From JANSYL01 sp965229695 (GTDB lineage Bacteria; Pseudomonadota; Alphaproteobacteria; Rhodobacterales; Rhodobacteraceae), in assembly GCA_965229695.1 (NCBI GenBank), contig OZ245921.1, positions 930,001 to 994,000 on the forward strand: DNA of 64,000 nucleotides. The letters are read 5' to 3'. Below the pieces are notes generated by a model. The model worked only from the letters and a program-made list of their open reading frames with translations. It was not told the origin of the DNA and made no database searches. The stretch's first letter is position 1; every line of letters begins with the position of its first letter. Shown here one piece after another: positions 7,755-15,912 of the stretch. Both the position numbers and the translations under genes were made by a program.

Positions 7755-9386
7755 ATGCAAGCCGATGTCATCGTGATCGGGGCAGGCCTGTCAGGTCTGG
7801 TCGCCGCCTATCACGCCGCCGAGCGCGGTCGAAAGGTTCTGATCCTCGACCAGGAAGGCCCGCAATCCATTGGCGGCCAAGCTTGGTGGAGCCTCGGCGG
7901 TCTCTTCATGATCGACACGCCCGAACAACGGCGCATGGGGTTGAAAGACAGCCGCGATCTGGCGGCGCGTGATTGGCTCGGGTCGGCCCAATTCGACCGC
8001 GCCGAAGACGCCAATCCCCGCGCCTGGGCCGAGGCGTATCTCGATTTCGCCGCAGGCCCGATGCGCACCTATCTGCACGGGCTCGGCCTGCGCTGGTTTC
8101 CGGTGGTTGGCTGGGCCGAACGCGGCGGGGCGGATGCGGGCGGACATGGTAATTCGCTGCCCCGCTTCCACGTCACCTGGGGCACTGGCACGGGTGTCGT
8201 GAGACCCTATGCCGCTCGCGTTCAGGCCCATGCCAATATCACGCTGGCCTTCCGCCACCGCGTGACCGCGCTCGAGATGCAAAATGGCGCGGTCGCCGGG
8301 GTTACAGGCGACATATTGGCCCAAGATCACGCCCCGATCGGGGCCGCCACCAACCGCGAGGTGACGGGCGCGTTCTCGGCGCAGGCCGAGGCTGTCATCA
8401 TCACCACCGGCGGGATCGGCGGCAATCACGATCTGGTCCGCGCCGCCTGGCCCCAGGATCGCCTGGGCCCACCACCCGCCAAAATGGTCTCGGGCGTGCC
8501 CAATTACGTCGATGGCAGCGGCCTGACACTGGCCGAAGCCGCTGGGGCCGACATCATCAACCGCGACCGCATGTGGCATTACTGCGAGGGGCTGACCAAT
8601 TGGGATCCGATCTGGCCCAATCACGGCATCCGCATCCTGCCCGGCCCCTCCTCGATGTGGTTCGACGCCCATGGCACCCGGATGCAGGCCCCCTTCTTTC
8701 CCGGCTTCGACACGCTCGGCACGCTTAAGCGCATCCTCAGCACCGGGCACGAACATTCCTGGTTCATCCTGACCCAATCCATCATCGAAAAAGAATTCGC
8801 GCTTTCAGGCTCGGAACAAAACCCCGACCTGACCTCCGGCAAATGGTCGGAGGTCTTGAAAGAACGCCTGGGCAAAGGTGCCACCCGCGCCGTCGAAGCC
8901 TTCAAAGCCTATGGCGAAGATTTTGTCGTCGCCCAAACCCTCGACGATCTGATCGCTGGCATGAACCGGATCACCCCAGACACGCCCCTTGATGCCGCGA
9001 AAACCCGCCAGCAGATCGAAGCCCGCGACGCGCAACTGACCAACACAGTATCAAAAGACGCGCAAATCACGGCTATCCGTGGCGCCCGCGCCTATCTTGG
9101 TGACAAGCTGATCCGCACCGCCAAACCGCACCGCATCCTTGATCCCAAACACGGGCCACTCATCGCCGTGCGCCTCAACATCCTGACCCGCAAATCCTTG
9201 GGCGGCCTGCATACGGATCAAACCGGCCAATGCCTCAAACCCGATGGCACCCCCTTCCCCGGCCTTTTCGCCGCGGGCGAGGTCGCGGGCTTTGGCGGCG
9301 GCGGCTATCACGGCTATAACGCGCTCGAAGGCACATTCCTGGGCGGCTGTATCTTCTCGGGCAAAACCGTGGGCGAAACGGTCTAA
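7755..9386 (+). CDS. FAD-binding dehydrogenase (fumarate reductase/ketosteroid dehydrogenase-like flavoprotein)
   Basis: Flavoprotein of 543 residues with an N-terminal Rossmann dinucleotide motif VIVIGAGLSGLVAAYHAAERG and second FAD contact ILDQEG, a substrate domain in the middle, and a C-terminal FAD-closing segment FAAGEVAGFGGGGYHGYNALEG. The layout matches the COG3573-like family annotated simply as FAD-binding dehydrogenase; reactions are probably dehydrogenation of an activated C-C bond, but the substrate is unknown. ATG 7755 follows AGGGAGGG and begins exactly at the Rossmann strand, so the longer reading frame from 7698 is rejected. Confidence 0.88.
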   Translation: MQADVIVIGAGLSGLVAAYHAAERGRKVLILDQEGPQSIGGQAWWSLGGLFMIDTPEQRRMGLKDSRDLAARDWLGSAQFDRAEDANPRAWAEAYLDFAAGPMRTYLHGLGLRWFPVVGWAERGGADAGGHGNSLPRFHVTWGTGTGVVRPYAARVQAHANITLAFRHRVTALEMQNGAVAGVTGDILAQDHAPIGAATNREVTGAFSAQAEAVIITTGGIGGNHDLVRAAWPQDRLGPPPAKMVSGVPNYVDGSGLTLAEAAGADIINRDRMWHYCEGLTNWDPIWPNHGIRILPGPSSMWFDAHGTRMQAPFFPGFDTLGTLKRILSTGHEHSWFILTQSIIEKEFALSGSEQNPDLTSGKWSEVLKERLGKGATRAVEAFKAYGEDFVVAQTLDDLIAGMNRITPDTPLDAAKTRQQIEARDAQLTNTVSKDAQITAIRGARAYLGDKLIRTAKPHRILDPKHGPLIAVRLNILTRKSLGGLHTDQTGQCLKPDGTPFPGLFAAGEVAGFGGGGYHGYNALEGTFLGGCIFSGKTVGETV

Positions 9387-9400
9387 CCCCGCCCCGATCC

Positions 9401-9434
9401 CCCCTTCATCTGGCCAAAAATACCCAAAATACCC
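9401..9434. repeat. Dispersed intergenic repeat, copy B, with a small internal duplication
   Basis: CCCCTTCATCTGGCC followed by AAAATACCC twice in tandem, the second copy joined directly to GGCC. It lies just after the dehydrogenase stop. The core is shared with 4173 and 12570. Confidence 0.75.
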
Positions 9435-9488
9435 GGCCCGCCACAGACGCCGCACCCCAAGGCACCCGCCAGAGCCGCAACCAAGCGC

Positions 9489-9532
9489 CCGTTTTTCGCG
9501 CGAAAAACGGCCCGGAAAACGCGCGTTTTCCG
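9489..9532. repeat. Two adjacent perfect palindromes
   Basis: A 22-bp self-complementary sequence (CCGTTTTTCGCGCGAAAAACGG with no loop, 9489-9510) is followed after two bases by a 20-bp one (CGGAAAACGCGCGTTTTCCG, 9513-9532). Both centre on CGCGCG with flanking A/T runs. They lie in the 243-bp gap before creD and could serve as a bidirectional terminator or protein-binding site. Confidence 0.75.
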
Positions 9533-9629
9533 CCCCCTTCAACAGCCCAAGCTACGGGAACCCAGCATTGCCAATCCCCCACCAACCGGTCAGACCAGCG
9601 CCAGAGCCACCGGTATCAAGTGAGGTTCC

Positions 9630-11054
9630 ATGCGCGCCACCGGCACCCGTTTTCTGATCGTCGGGCTTTTGGCCCTTCTTATGTTCATTCCACTCTTCTT
9701 CGTCTCCGCCGTGATCGATGACCGCTCGCGCTTTAGCCGCGACACCATCCGCGATGTGGGTGGCGAATGGGGCGGCAGCCAGCTGCTTTCCGGCCCCGTG
9801 CTGATCATCCCGGTCGAAGGCCCGGTGACCGTCACAGAAACCTTCGATGTGGTTGATCCTGAAACCCGCCAGGTCACGCAGGACACCCGCCAAGTGACCG
9901 AGATCCGCCCCAAAGCGCCGATTTACCTCCTGCCCGAGGATTTCGCCCTCGACATCGCCACCCAAAGCCAAATCCGCAGCCGGGGCATTTTCGACGTGCC
10001 GGTCTATAGCGCCCAAGCCGTCGCCAGTTTCAATTTCGACACCGACACCGCAACCGCCCAGCTCGCCCCTGATGAGCGCGCGCTCTGGAGCGCGGCGAGC
10101 CTGCGCGTCACCGTCTCGGAAAACCGCGCCCTGCGGGGGGCGACCTCCCTCACGCGCGCGGGCAGCGACATCCCGCTGGAACCCCGCGCCGATGGCACAG
10201 CGGGCCTAACCGCTATCCTGGGCGACCCGCGCGGCACCGATCCCTACACCCTGACACTCGGCTTCAACGGCGCGTCCGAACTGCGCGCCACCCCCATGGG
10301 CCGAAACTCCACCGTCACCATGACCAGTGACTGGCCCCATCCCAGCTTTTACGGCGCCTTCCTCCCCGATGCGTCCGAGATCACCGATACCGGCTTCACC
10401 GCCACTTGGACGATCCCACACCTCGCCCGCCCCCTCCCCCAGGCTGCCCGCGGCGATTTCGACCAAACCGCGCGCGCCAACGCCGCTTTTGGCGTGCGCT
10501 TCTTCCAGCCCAATGATTTCTATCAAAAGGCCTTCCGCGCCGCGCGTTATGGCATCCTCTTCATCACGCTCACCTTCCTGACCGTGCTTCTGATCGAAGG
10601 GCAAAGCCGTACACCCACGCACCCGGTGCAATACATCCTCATCGGCCTGGCCCAATCGGTCTTTGTGCTGCTGATGGTCTCTTACGCGGAACAGATCGGC
10701 TTTGGCCCCGCCTATGCGCTATCGGCGGGCGCGACCACCGCGCTTCTGACCTTATTCGGCGCGCTCGCTCTCAAACTTGGCCCCCGCACATGGGTGTTGG
10801 CCGCGATGCTGGCGATCACCTACGGCGTGCTCTACCTGATCCTGCAATCGGCCGATTATACGCTCTTGGCGGGTTCGACCCTGGCCTTCTTCGCCCTCGG
10901 TCTGACCATGTATATGACCCGCAACGAAGACTGGTATGGCCCCCCGCGTGAAGGGCCGCGCAAACCCTGGTTTGGCGGCAGCAAACCCGCCGCACAAACC
11001 GTACAGGCGAAACCTGGATCCGCCCCAGACGCAGGCACCCCGCCCGCCACCTGA
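9630..11054 (+). CDS. creD: CreD-like inner membrane protein
   Basis: A 474-residue membrane protein of the CreD family. It has one N-terminal membrane helix (RFLIVGLLALLMFIPLFFV), a long periplasmic beta-rich domain to about residue 300, then about five helices including LFITLTFLTVLLIEGQ, and a cytoplasmic tail rich in Pro/Lys/Gly. In Escherichia coli creD is switched on by the CreBC two-component system and affects envelope integrity; no creB or creC is seen here. A GAGG ribosome site lies eight bases before the ATG. The exact biochemical activity of the family is not known. Confidence 0.88.
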   Translation: MRATGTRFLIVGLLALLMFIPLFFVSAVIDDRSRFSRDTIRDVGGEWGGSQLLSGPVLIIPVEGPVTVTETFDVVDPETRQVTQDTRQVTEIRPKAPIYLLPEDFALDIATQSQIRSRGIFDVPVYSAQAVASFNFDTDTATAQLAPDERALWSAASLRVTVSENRALRGATSLTRAGSDIPLEPRADGTAGLTAILGDPRGTDPYTLTLGFNGASELRATPMGRNSTVTMTSDWPHPSFYGAFLPDASEITDTGFTATWTIPHLARPLPQAARGDFDQTARANAAFGVRFFQPNDFYQKAFRAARYGILFITLTFLTVLLIEGQSRTPTHPVQYILIGLAQSVFVLLMVSYAEQIGFGPAYALSAGATTALLTLFGALALKLGPRTWVLAAMLAITYGVLYLILQSADYTLLAGSTLAFFALGLTMYMTRNEDWYGPPREGPRKPWFGGSKPAAQTVQAKPGSAPDAGTPPAT

Positions 11055-11231
11055 ATTCTGGACCACTCGCCACTCTAGGCCGGGGTTGGCGCCCCGGCCC
11101 AGCGCCCGGTTGTGCCGTCTCTGCAACGCAAACCCAACCCACGCCCCACACCCGAAAGCAGCGTTCAAAAACCGCTTGCGCCGACTCACGTTGCGCCCCA
11201 TATGCCCGCCTCACAGACGCCAACGCACGCG

Positions 11232-11323
11232 CCTCTGGCGAGGTGGGCCCAAATCCCACGCGGTTACGTAGCGACGGTAACGTCTCCCTTGGAAGTGAGC
11301 GGTCTCGGACGGGGAAATCCCCG
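11232..11323 (+). promoter_or_regulatory. Hairpin-rich 5' leader of the decarboxylase gene
   Basis: Four short hairpins occur in succession before the decarboxylase: CCTC/GAGG (11232-11243), GTGGG/CCCAC (11243-11259), GTTAC/GTAAC (11263-11281) and CGGGG/CCCCG (11310-11323). Ornithine decarboxylase genes in some alphaproteobacteria have a structured leader (the speF RNA). Whether this is a member cannot be settled by eye. Confidence 0.4.
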
Positions 11324-11352
11324 CACAATGGCCGGGTCTATTGGAGATGACC

Positions 11353-12525
11353 ATGAACGCGACGTATGCCGATTTCACGGCACCCACCGCTATTGCGACA
11401 CCCTCCCGGCTGGAAGATTTCATCGCCGAACGCCGGTTCGAACGCCCAACCCTCGTGCTCGATCTCAACCGGGTCGAGACGCAATTCCACGCGCTCAAGG
11501 CCGGTTTGGGCCAGGCCGATCTGCACTACGCCGTCAAAGCCAACCCCGCGCCGCAGATCATCGACCGCTTGATCACGCTTGGCGCGCATTTCGACGCCGC
11601 CTCCCGCGGTGAGATTGAGCTGTGCTTGTCGCGCGGTGCCCAGCCTCAGACGATCAGCTTCGGCAACCCCGTCAAACGCGCCGCGGACATTGCCTTCGCC
11701 CATCGCGCGGGGATCACGCTCTTTGCCGCCGACGCCCCGGAAGAGCTGCGGAAAATCGCAGAAAACGCCCCCGGCGCGCAGGTCTATATCCGGCTTTTGG
11801 TCGATGCCTCCGGCGCCGATTGGCCGCTGACCCGTAAATTCGGCATCCCCCATGGCGGCGCCCTGGCGCTCCTGGATCAGGCCAAAGCGCTCGGCCTCGC
11901 GCCCGTTGGGCTCTCCTTCCATATCGGCAGCCAAACCCGCGATCCGCGCATGTGGTGCGAGACGCTGGATCAGGTCGCAGCCACATGGGCCGCCGCAACC
12001 GCCCATGGCCATGCCTTGTGCCTTTTGAACATCGGTGGCGGCTTTCCGGCCTTCTATGGCGAAGCGATCCCGCACCCCACCGCCTATGCGGCCGCGGTCA
12101 TGGCCGAGGTTGCGGCGCGCTTCCCCAGCGACATCCGCATCATGGCCGAACCCGGTCGCGGCCTGGTGGCCGAGGCCGGCATGATCGCCGCCGAAGTGCT
12201 GCTCACCGCCAAGAAATCCGAAGATGACCTGCACCGCTGGGTCTATTTGGATATCGGCAAATTCTCAGGCCTGGCCGAAACCATGGATGAAGCCATCCGC
12301 TACCAGTTCGCCACCCCGCATGACGGCACCCCCACCGGTCCCTGTATCCTGGCCGGGCCCAGTTGCGACAGCGCTGATGTGCTCTATGAAAAGCGGCCCG
12401 TGAACTTGCCATTGGCCCTCAAAGCCGGGGATCGCGTCGTGATCCGCAATTGCGGCGCCTATACCTCCAGCTACGCTTCGGTCGGCTTCAACGGCTTTCC
12501 GCCGCTAGACGTTGTGGTGATCTAA
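11353..12525 (+). CDS. Ornithine decarboxylase-type (group IV, fold III) PLP decarboxylase
   Basis: Alanine-racemase-fold decarboxylase of 390 residues, most likely ornithine to putrescine. The PLP lysine is in LHYAVKANPAP near residue 58, the phosphate-binding loop is LNIGGGFP near 226, then AEPGRGLVAEAG, and the C-terminal catalytic cysteine is in GPSCDSADVLYE near 336. The aspartate-containing GPSCDSAD form is typical of ODC and lysine/ornithine decarboxylases rather than diaminopimelate decarboxylase. ATG 11353 is chosen because GGAGAT precedes it at the right spacing; in-frame TTG 11341 and ATG 11347 lie within that site. Confidence 0.9.
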   Translation: MNATYADFTAPTAIATPSRLEDFIAERRFERPTLVLDLNRVETQFHALKAGLGQADLHYAVKANPAPQIIDRLITLGAHFDAASRGEIELCLSRGAQPQTISFGNPVKRAADIAFAHRAGITLFAADAPEELRKIAENAPGAQVYIRLLVDASGADWPLTRKFGIPHGGALALLDQAKALGLAPVGLSFHIGSQTRDPRMWCETLDQVAATWAAATAHGHALCLLNIGGGFPAFYGEAIPHPTAYAAAVMAEVAARFPSDIRIMAEPGRGLVAEAGMIAAEVLLTAKKSEDDLHRWVYLDIGKFSGLAETMDEAIRYQFATPHDGTPTGPCILAGPSCDSADVLYEKRPVNLPLALKAGDRVVIRNCGAYTSSYASVGFNGFPPLDVVVI

Positions 12526-12569
12526 CCGCAGCCTGCTCATCACACCTTATTAAGGTTAACGCGCGCTCC

Positions 12570-12630
12570 CCCCTTCATCTGGCCCAAAATACCCCGGGGG
12601 AGCGCCCCTGGCGCGGGGGCAGAGCCCCTG
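12570..12630. repeat. Dispersed intergenic repeat, copy C
   Basis: CCCCTTCATCTGGCCC, then AAAATACCCC and a G/C-rich snapback tail, between the convergent decarboxylase and deoD genes. This is the longest copy of the family in the window, and it may double as a bidirectional terminator. Confidence 0.8.
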
Positions 12631-12642
12631 ATCGCGCGCCGC

Positions 12643-13347
12643 TCAGGCGAAGGCCGCCGTCAGCGCGATCTCAACCATATCCGAAAAGCTCGATTGCCGC
12701 TCGTCCGAGGGCAGCTCTTCTTTGGTGATCAAATGGTCCGAGACGGTCAGCACCGCCAAAGCCCGGCAGCCATAGCGCGCCGCCAGGGTGTAAAGCTCGG
12801 CTGCTTCCATCTCGACGGCCAGAATGCCGTGGCGCTGCATCTGCTCATTCAAATCGGGGCGTTCGTCATAGAACACATCCGAGGAATAGATGCCGCCCAC
12901 ATGCACCGGAATGCCCTTGGCCAAAGCGGCATCATGGGCCGCTCGCAACAGCCCGTAATCGGCGCATGGCGCAAAGCTCAACTCTTTGAAAATCCCGCGC
13001 GAGGGGGTTGATAGCGTCGAAGATGTCATGGCCAGCACAACATCCCGCAGCGCCACCGATGCCTGCATCGCCCCGGTCGATCCAATGCGGATCAGCGTCT
13101 TCGCGCCATAGTCGCGGATCAGCTCATTGGCATAGATCGACAGGCTTGGCATGCCCATACCAGAGCCGTGGATGGTGACACGGTTGCCCTTCCAGGTGCC
13201 GGTATAGCCCAACATTCCCCGGACCTCATTGACACAAACGGGGTCGTCCAGAAACGTTTCGGCGGCCCATTTTGCACGTAATGGGTCGCCAGGCATCAGC
13301 ACCGTTTCGGCAATGTCACCAGCCGCGGCTCCAATATGGATTGTCAT
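12643..13347 (-). CDS. deoD: Purine-nucleoside phosphorylase, DeoD type
   Basis: Hexameric-type purine nucleoside phosphorylase (234 aa) that splits purine (deoxy)nucleosides to base and (deoxy)ribose-1-phosphate. Motifs are VLMPGDPLRAKW near residue 17, the phosphate/ribose site GSGMGMPSLSIYANEL near 61, RIGSTGAM near 87 and VEMEAAELYTLAARYG near 178 with the catalytic Asp in TVSDHL near 204. The ATG is only three bases beyond the H-NS gene stop and has no clear ribosome site of its own, so translation is probably coupled. Confidence 0.93.
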   Translation of the reverse strand: MTIHIGAAAGDIAETVLMPGDPLRAKWAAETFLDDPVCVNEVRGMLGYTGTWKGNRVTIHGSGMGMPSLSIYANELIRDYGAKTLIRIGSTGAMQASVALRDVVLAMTSSTLSTPSRGIFKELSFAPCADYGLLRAAHDAALAKGIPVHVGGIYSSDVFYDERPDLNEQMQRHGILAVEMEAAELYTLAARYGCRALAVLTVSDHLITKEELPSDERQSSFSDMVEIALTAAFA

Positions 13348-13350
13348 CGA

Positions 13351-13656
13351 TCAGATCGCCAAATCGTCCAGCGATTTTCCTTGGGCGAATGCATCCTTCA
13401 CCCATTGCGGCTGACGGCCACGACCGGTCCAGGTCTGGCTGGCATCGGCCGGATTGGCGTATTTCGGCGCGCCTTTGGTGCCGGTTTTGCCACCGAGGAT
13501 TTCATCAAGCGAAAACCCGTGCTCCTGCGCGGCGCGTTGGGCGGCCACCAGGGCCTCTTTCTTCTTGCGCTTTTCGAAGGATTTGATGGCTGCGTCGACG
13601 TCTTTTTGTAGAGCCTTCAGCTCTTCGATGGATAGCGTCTCCAGATCTTGAGGCAT
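13351..13656 (-). CDS. H-NS family nucleoid-associated protein (HvrA/Spb-like)
   Basis: Histone-like nucleoid protein of 101 residues: an N-terminal coiled-coil oligomerisation segment (LSIEELKALQKDVDAAIKSF with a Lys/Arg-rich extension) and a C-terminal DNA-binding motif TWTGRGRQPQWV near residue 77, matching the alphaproteobacterial H-NS branch of photosynthesis regulators HvrA/Spb. An AGGGAAA ribosome site precedes the ATG. It appears to share a transcript with deoD, an unusual pairing. A perfect palindrome lies about 65 bases upstream. Confidence 0.9.
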   Translation of the reverse strand: MPQDLETLSIEELKALQKDVDAAIKSFEKRKKKEALVAAQRAAQEHGFSLDEILGGKTGTKGAPKYANPADASQTWTGRGRQPQWVKDAFAQGKSLDDLAI

Positions 13657-13719
13657 GTTGATTTCCCTGTTTTTTTGCCGTCCGCGCGTATTTATCGCGC
13701 GCTCACGCATTTCCTTTAT

Positions 13720-13737
13720 ATTGCATTTGGATGCAAT
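13720..13737. promoter_or_regulatory. Palindrome upstream of the H-NS gene
   Basis: ATTGCAT-TTGG-ATGCAAT, a perfect 7-bp inverted repeat with a 4-base spacer, lies in the AT-rich region between ecm and the H-NS start. Its position suits an operator for the H-NS gene, or an autoregulatory site. No regulator is known from the sequence. Confidence 0.45.
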
Positions 13738-13781
13738 AATGAAATGATTGACGGCAACAATTAAGCGTCAACGTGCCAAGG

Positions 13782-15743
13782 CTATTCCGCCGCGATTGAC
13801 TTGGGGTCGGCCAGGGCCACAATATCCATCATGATCCGGTTCAGTTCAAAATCCTTGGGTGTGTAAACCTTTGTCACACCGTGGGATTTTAGAATTTCCG
13901 CATCCTCATCGGGAATGATTCCACCCACCAAAACCGGCACATGATCCAGCCCTTCGGCACGCAATCGGGCCATGACATCCGCAATCAATGGCACATGGCT
14001 TCCCGATAGAACCGATAGGCCAATCACATCGACTCGGTCGGATTTTGCCGCTTTCACGATTTCTTCCGGCGTCAGGCGAATGCCCTCATAGCTGATATCC
14101 ATGCCGCAATCCCGGGCGCGCACGGCGATTTGCTCGGCCCCGTTGGAATGCCCATCAAGCCCCGGCTTACCGACCAGGAATTTGGGGCGCCGGCCCAGCC
14201 GGTCGCTGACTGCGTTCACCGCCTCCCGGATATCATCCAGGCCCTCGGTCTTGTTCGACACCGATTTCGACACGCCGGTCGGGCCGCGATATTCGCCATG
14301 CACCGCGCGCATCACACCGGCCCATTCGCCGGTCGTGACCCCGGCCTTCGCCGCAGCGATTGAGGCGGGCATGACATTGTCGCCCGCGCTTGCCGCGGCC
14401 CGCAGGGCGGCCAAGCTGGCCTTGACCGCATCGCCATCCCGGCCGTCGCGCCAGCTTTCAAGCCGTGCGATTTGCTCGGCCTCGACCGCTGGGTCGACCA
14501 CCATGATGCCGCCTTCTTCATCCATCAGGGGCGAGGGCTCGGTCTGGGTAAACTTATTCACCCCAACCACGGTCGTGTCTCCGGTCTCGATGCCCGAGAC
14601 ACGCGCGGCATTGCTTTCGACCAGGCGCGATTTCATATACTCAATCGCGGCAATCGCCCCGCCCATGGCCTCCAAATTCGCCAGTTCGGCGCGGGCACCT
14701 GTTTTGAGCTCCTCCACCTTTGCATCGACCGCCGGGTTGCCATCGAACAGATCGCCATATTCCAAAAGATCGGTCTCAAAGGCCATGATCTGCTGCATCC
14801 GCATCGACCATTGCTGATCCCAGGGGCGCGGCAGCCCCAAGGCCTCGTTCCACGCCGGCAATTGCACCGCGCGGGCGCGCGCCTTTTTGCTCAAGGTGAC
14901 CGCCAGCATTTCGATCAGGATGCGATAGACATTGTTTTCCGGCTGCTGCTCGGTCAGGCCAAGCGAGTTCACCTGCACCCCGTAACGGAAGCGCCGGAAC
15001 TTCGGATCGGTCACACCATACCGGGTCTCGCAAATCTCATCCCAAAGATCGACAAATGCGCGCATTTTGCACATCTCGGTCACAAACCGAATGCCCGCAT
15101 TCACAAAGAATGAAATCCGCCCCACCAGCGCCGGGAAATCCGCCTCGGCCACGCGCGGGCGCAAGGCGTCCAGCACAGCCTGGGCCGTCGCCAGGGCAAA
15201 GGCCAATTCCTGCTCGGGCGTCGCGCCCGCCTCTTGCAGATGGTAGGAACACACATTCATCGGGTTCCATTTCGGCACGTTGGAATAACAATACTCCGCC
15301 ACATCCGCGATCATCCGCAACGAGGGTTCGGGCGGGCAAATATAGGTGCCGCGGCTGAGATATTCCTTGATCAGGTCGTTCTGAACCGTGCCTTGCAGTT
15401 TGGCGATATCCGCGCCCTGTTCCTCGGCCACTGCGATGTAAAGCGATAAAAGCCAGGGGGCCGTCGCGTTGATCGTCATCGAGGTGTTCATCTGCTCCAG
15501 CGGGATCTGATCGAACAGCGCCCGCATATCGCCCAGATGGCAGACCGGCACGCCAACCTTGCCCACTTCGCCCCGGCTCAGCACATGATCGCTGTCATAC
15601 CCGGTCTGGGTCGGCAGATCGAAGGCCACCGACAGCCCGGTTTGCCCTTTTGCCAAGTTGCTGCGGTAAAGCGCGTTGGAGGCTTTGGCCGTCGAATGCC
15701 CGGCATAGGTGCGAATCAGCCAGGGGCGATCTTTCTGGGTCAT
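13782..15743 (-). CDS. ecm: (2R)-ethylmalonyl-CoA mutase
   Basis: Adenosylcobalamin mutase converting (2R)-ethylmalonyl-CoA to (2S)-methylsuccinyl-CoA in the ethylmalonyl-CoA pathway. The 653-residue single chain has the TIM-barrel half (AFDLPTQTGYDSDH, then EYCYSNVPKWNPMNVCSYH) and a C-terminal B12 domain with the base-off motif DGHSNGAEQ. Length and the RTYAGHSTAKASN N-terminus fit Ecm/MeaA rather than methylmalonyl-CoA mutase, and ccr lies 3 kb away. ATG 15743 is set by GGGAGG eight bases upstream; a TTG two codons earlier is ignored. Confidence 0.93.
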   Translation of the reverse strand: MTQKDRPWLIRTYAGHSTAKASNALYRSNLAKGQTGLSVAFDLPTQTGYDSDHVLSRGEVGKVGVPVCHLGDMRALFDQIPLEQMNTSMTINATAPWLLSLYIAVAEEQGADIAKLQGTVQNDLIKEYLSRGTYICPPEPSLRMIADVAEYCYSNVPKWNPMNVCSYHLQEAGATPEQELAFALATAQAVLDALRPRVAEADFPALVGRISFFVNAGIRFVTEMCKMRAFVDLWDEICETRYGVTDPKFRRFRYGVQVNSLGLTEQQPENNVYRILIEMLAVTLSKKARARAVQLPAWNEALGLPRPWDQQWSMRMQQIMAFETDLLEYGDLFDGNPAVDAKVEELKTGARAELANLEAMGGAIAAIEYMKSRLVESNAARVSGIETGDTTVVGVNKFTQTEPSPLMDEEGGIMVVDPAVEAEQIARLESWRDGRDGDAVKASLAALRAAASAGDNVMPASIAAAKAGVTTGEWAGVMRAVHGEYRGPTGVSKSVSNKTEGLDDIREAVNAVSDRLGRRPKFLVGKPGLDGHSNGAEQIAVRARDCGMDISYEGIRLTPEEIVKAAKSDRVDVIGLSVLSGSHVPLIADVMARLRAEGLDHVPVLVGGIIPDEDAEILKSHGVTKVYTPKDFELNRIMMDIVALADPKSIAAE

Positions 15744-15912
15744 GTGCAAATCCTCCCAACTCGGGATCGGTAATATTATTCCGTTCAGGCGGGTATATGG
15801 ACAATTTTATGTCCTTGTCAATTCGCTGCGTTGCGGCATCAAGGATGACATCAAACTGTTGCCCAGGCCGCGCTAAGCTATCCCCAATCCGTTCCCCTGC
15901 CGGAGAGCCCTG

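Noticed and set aside
11338..12234. 298-codon open frame antisense to the decarboxylase
   Set aside because: The plus-strand decarboxylase has all catalytic motifs; the antisense one has none.
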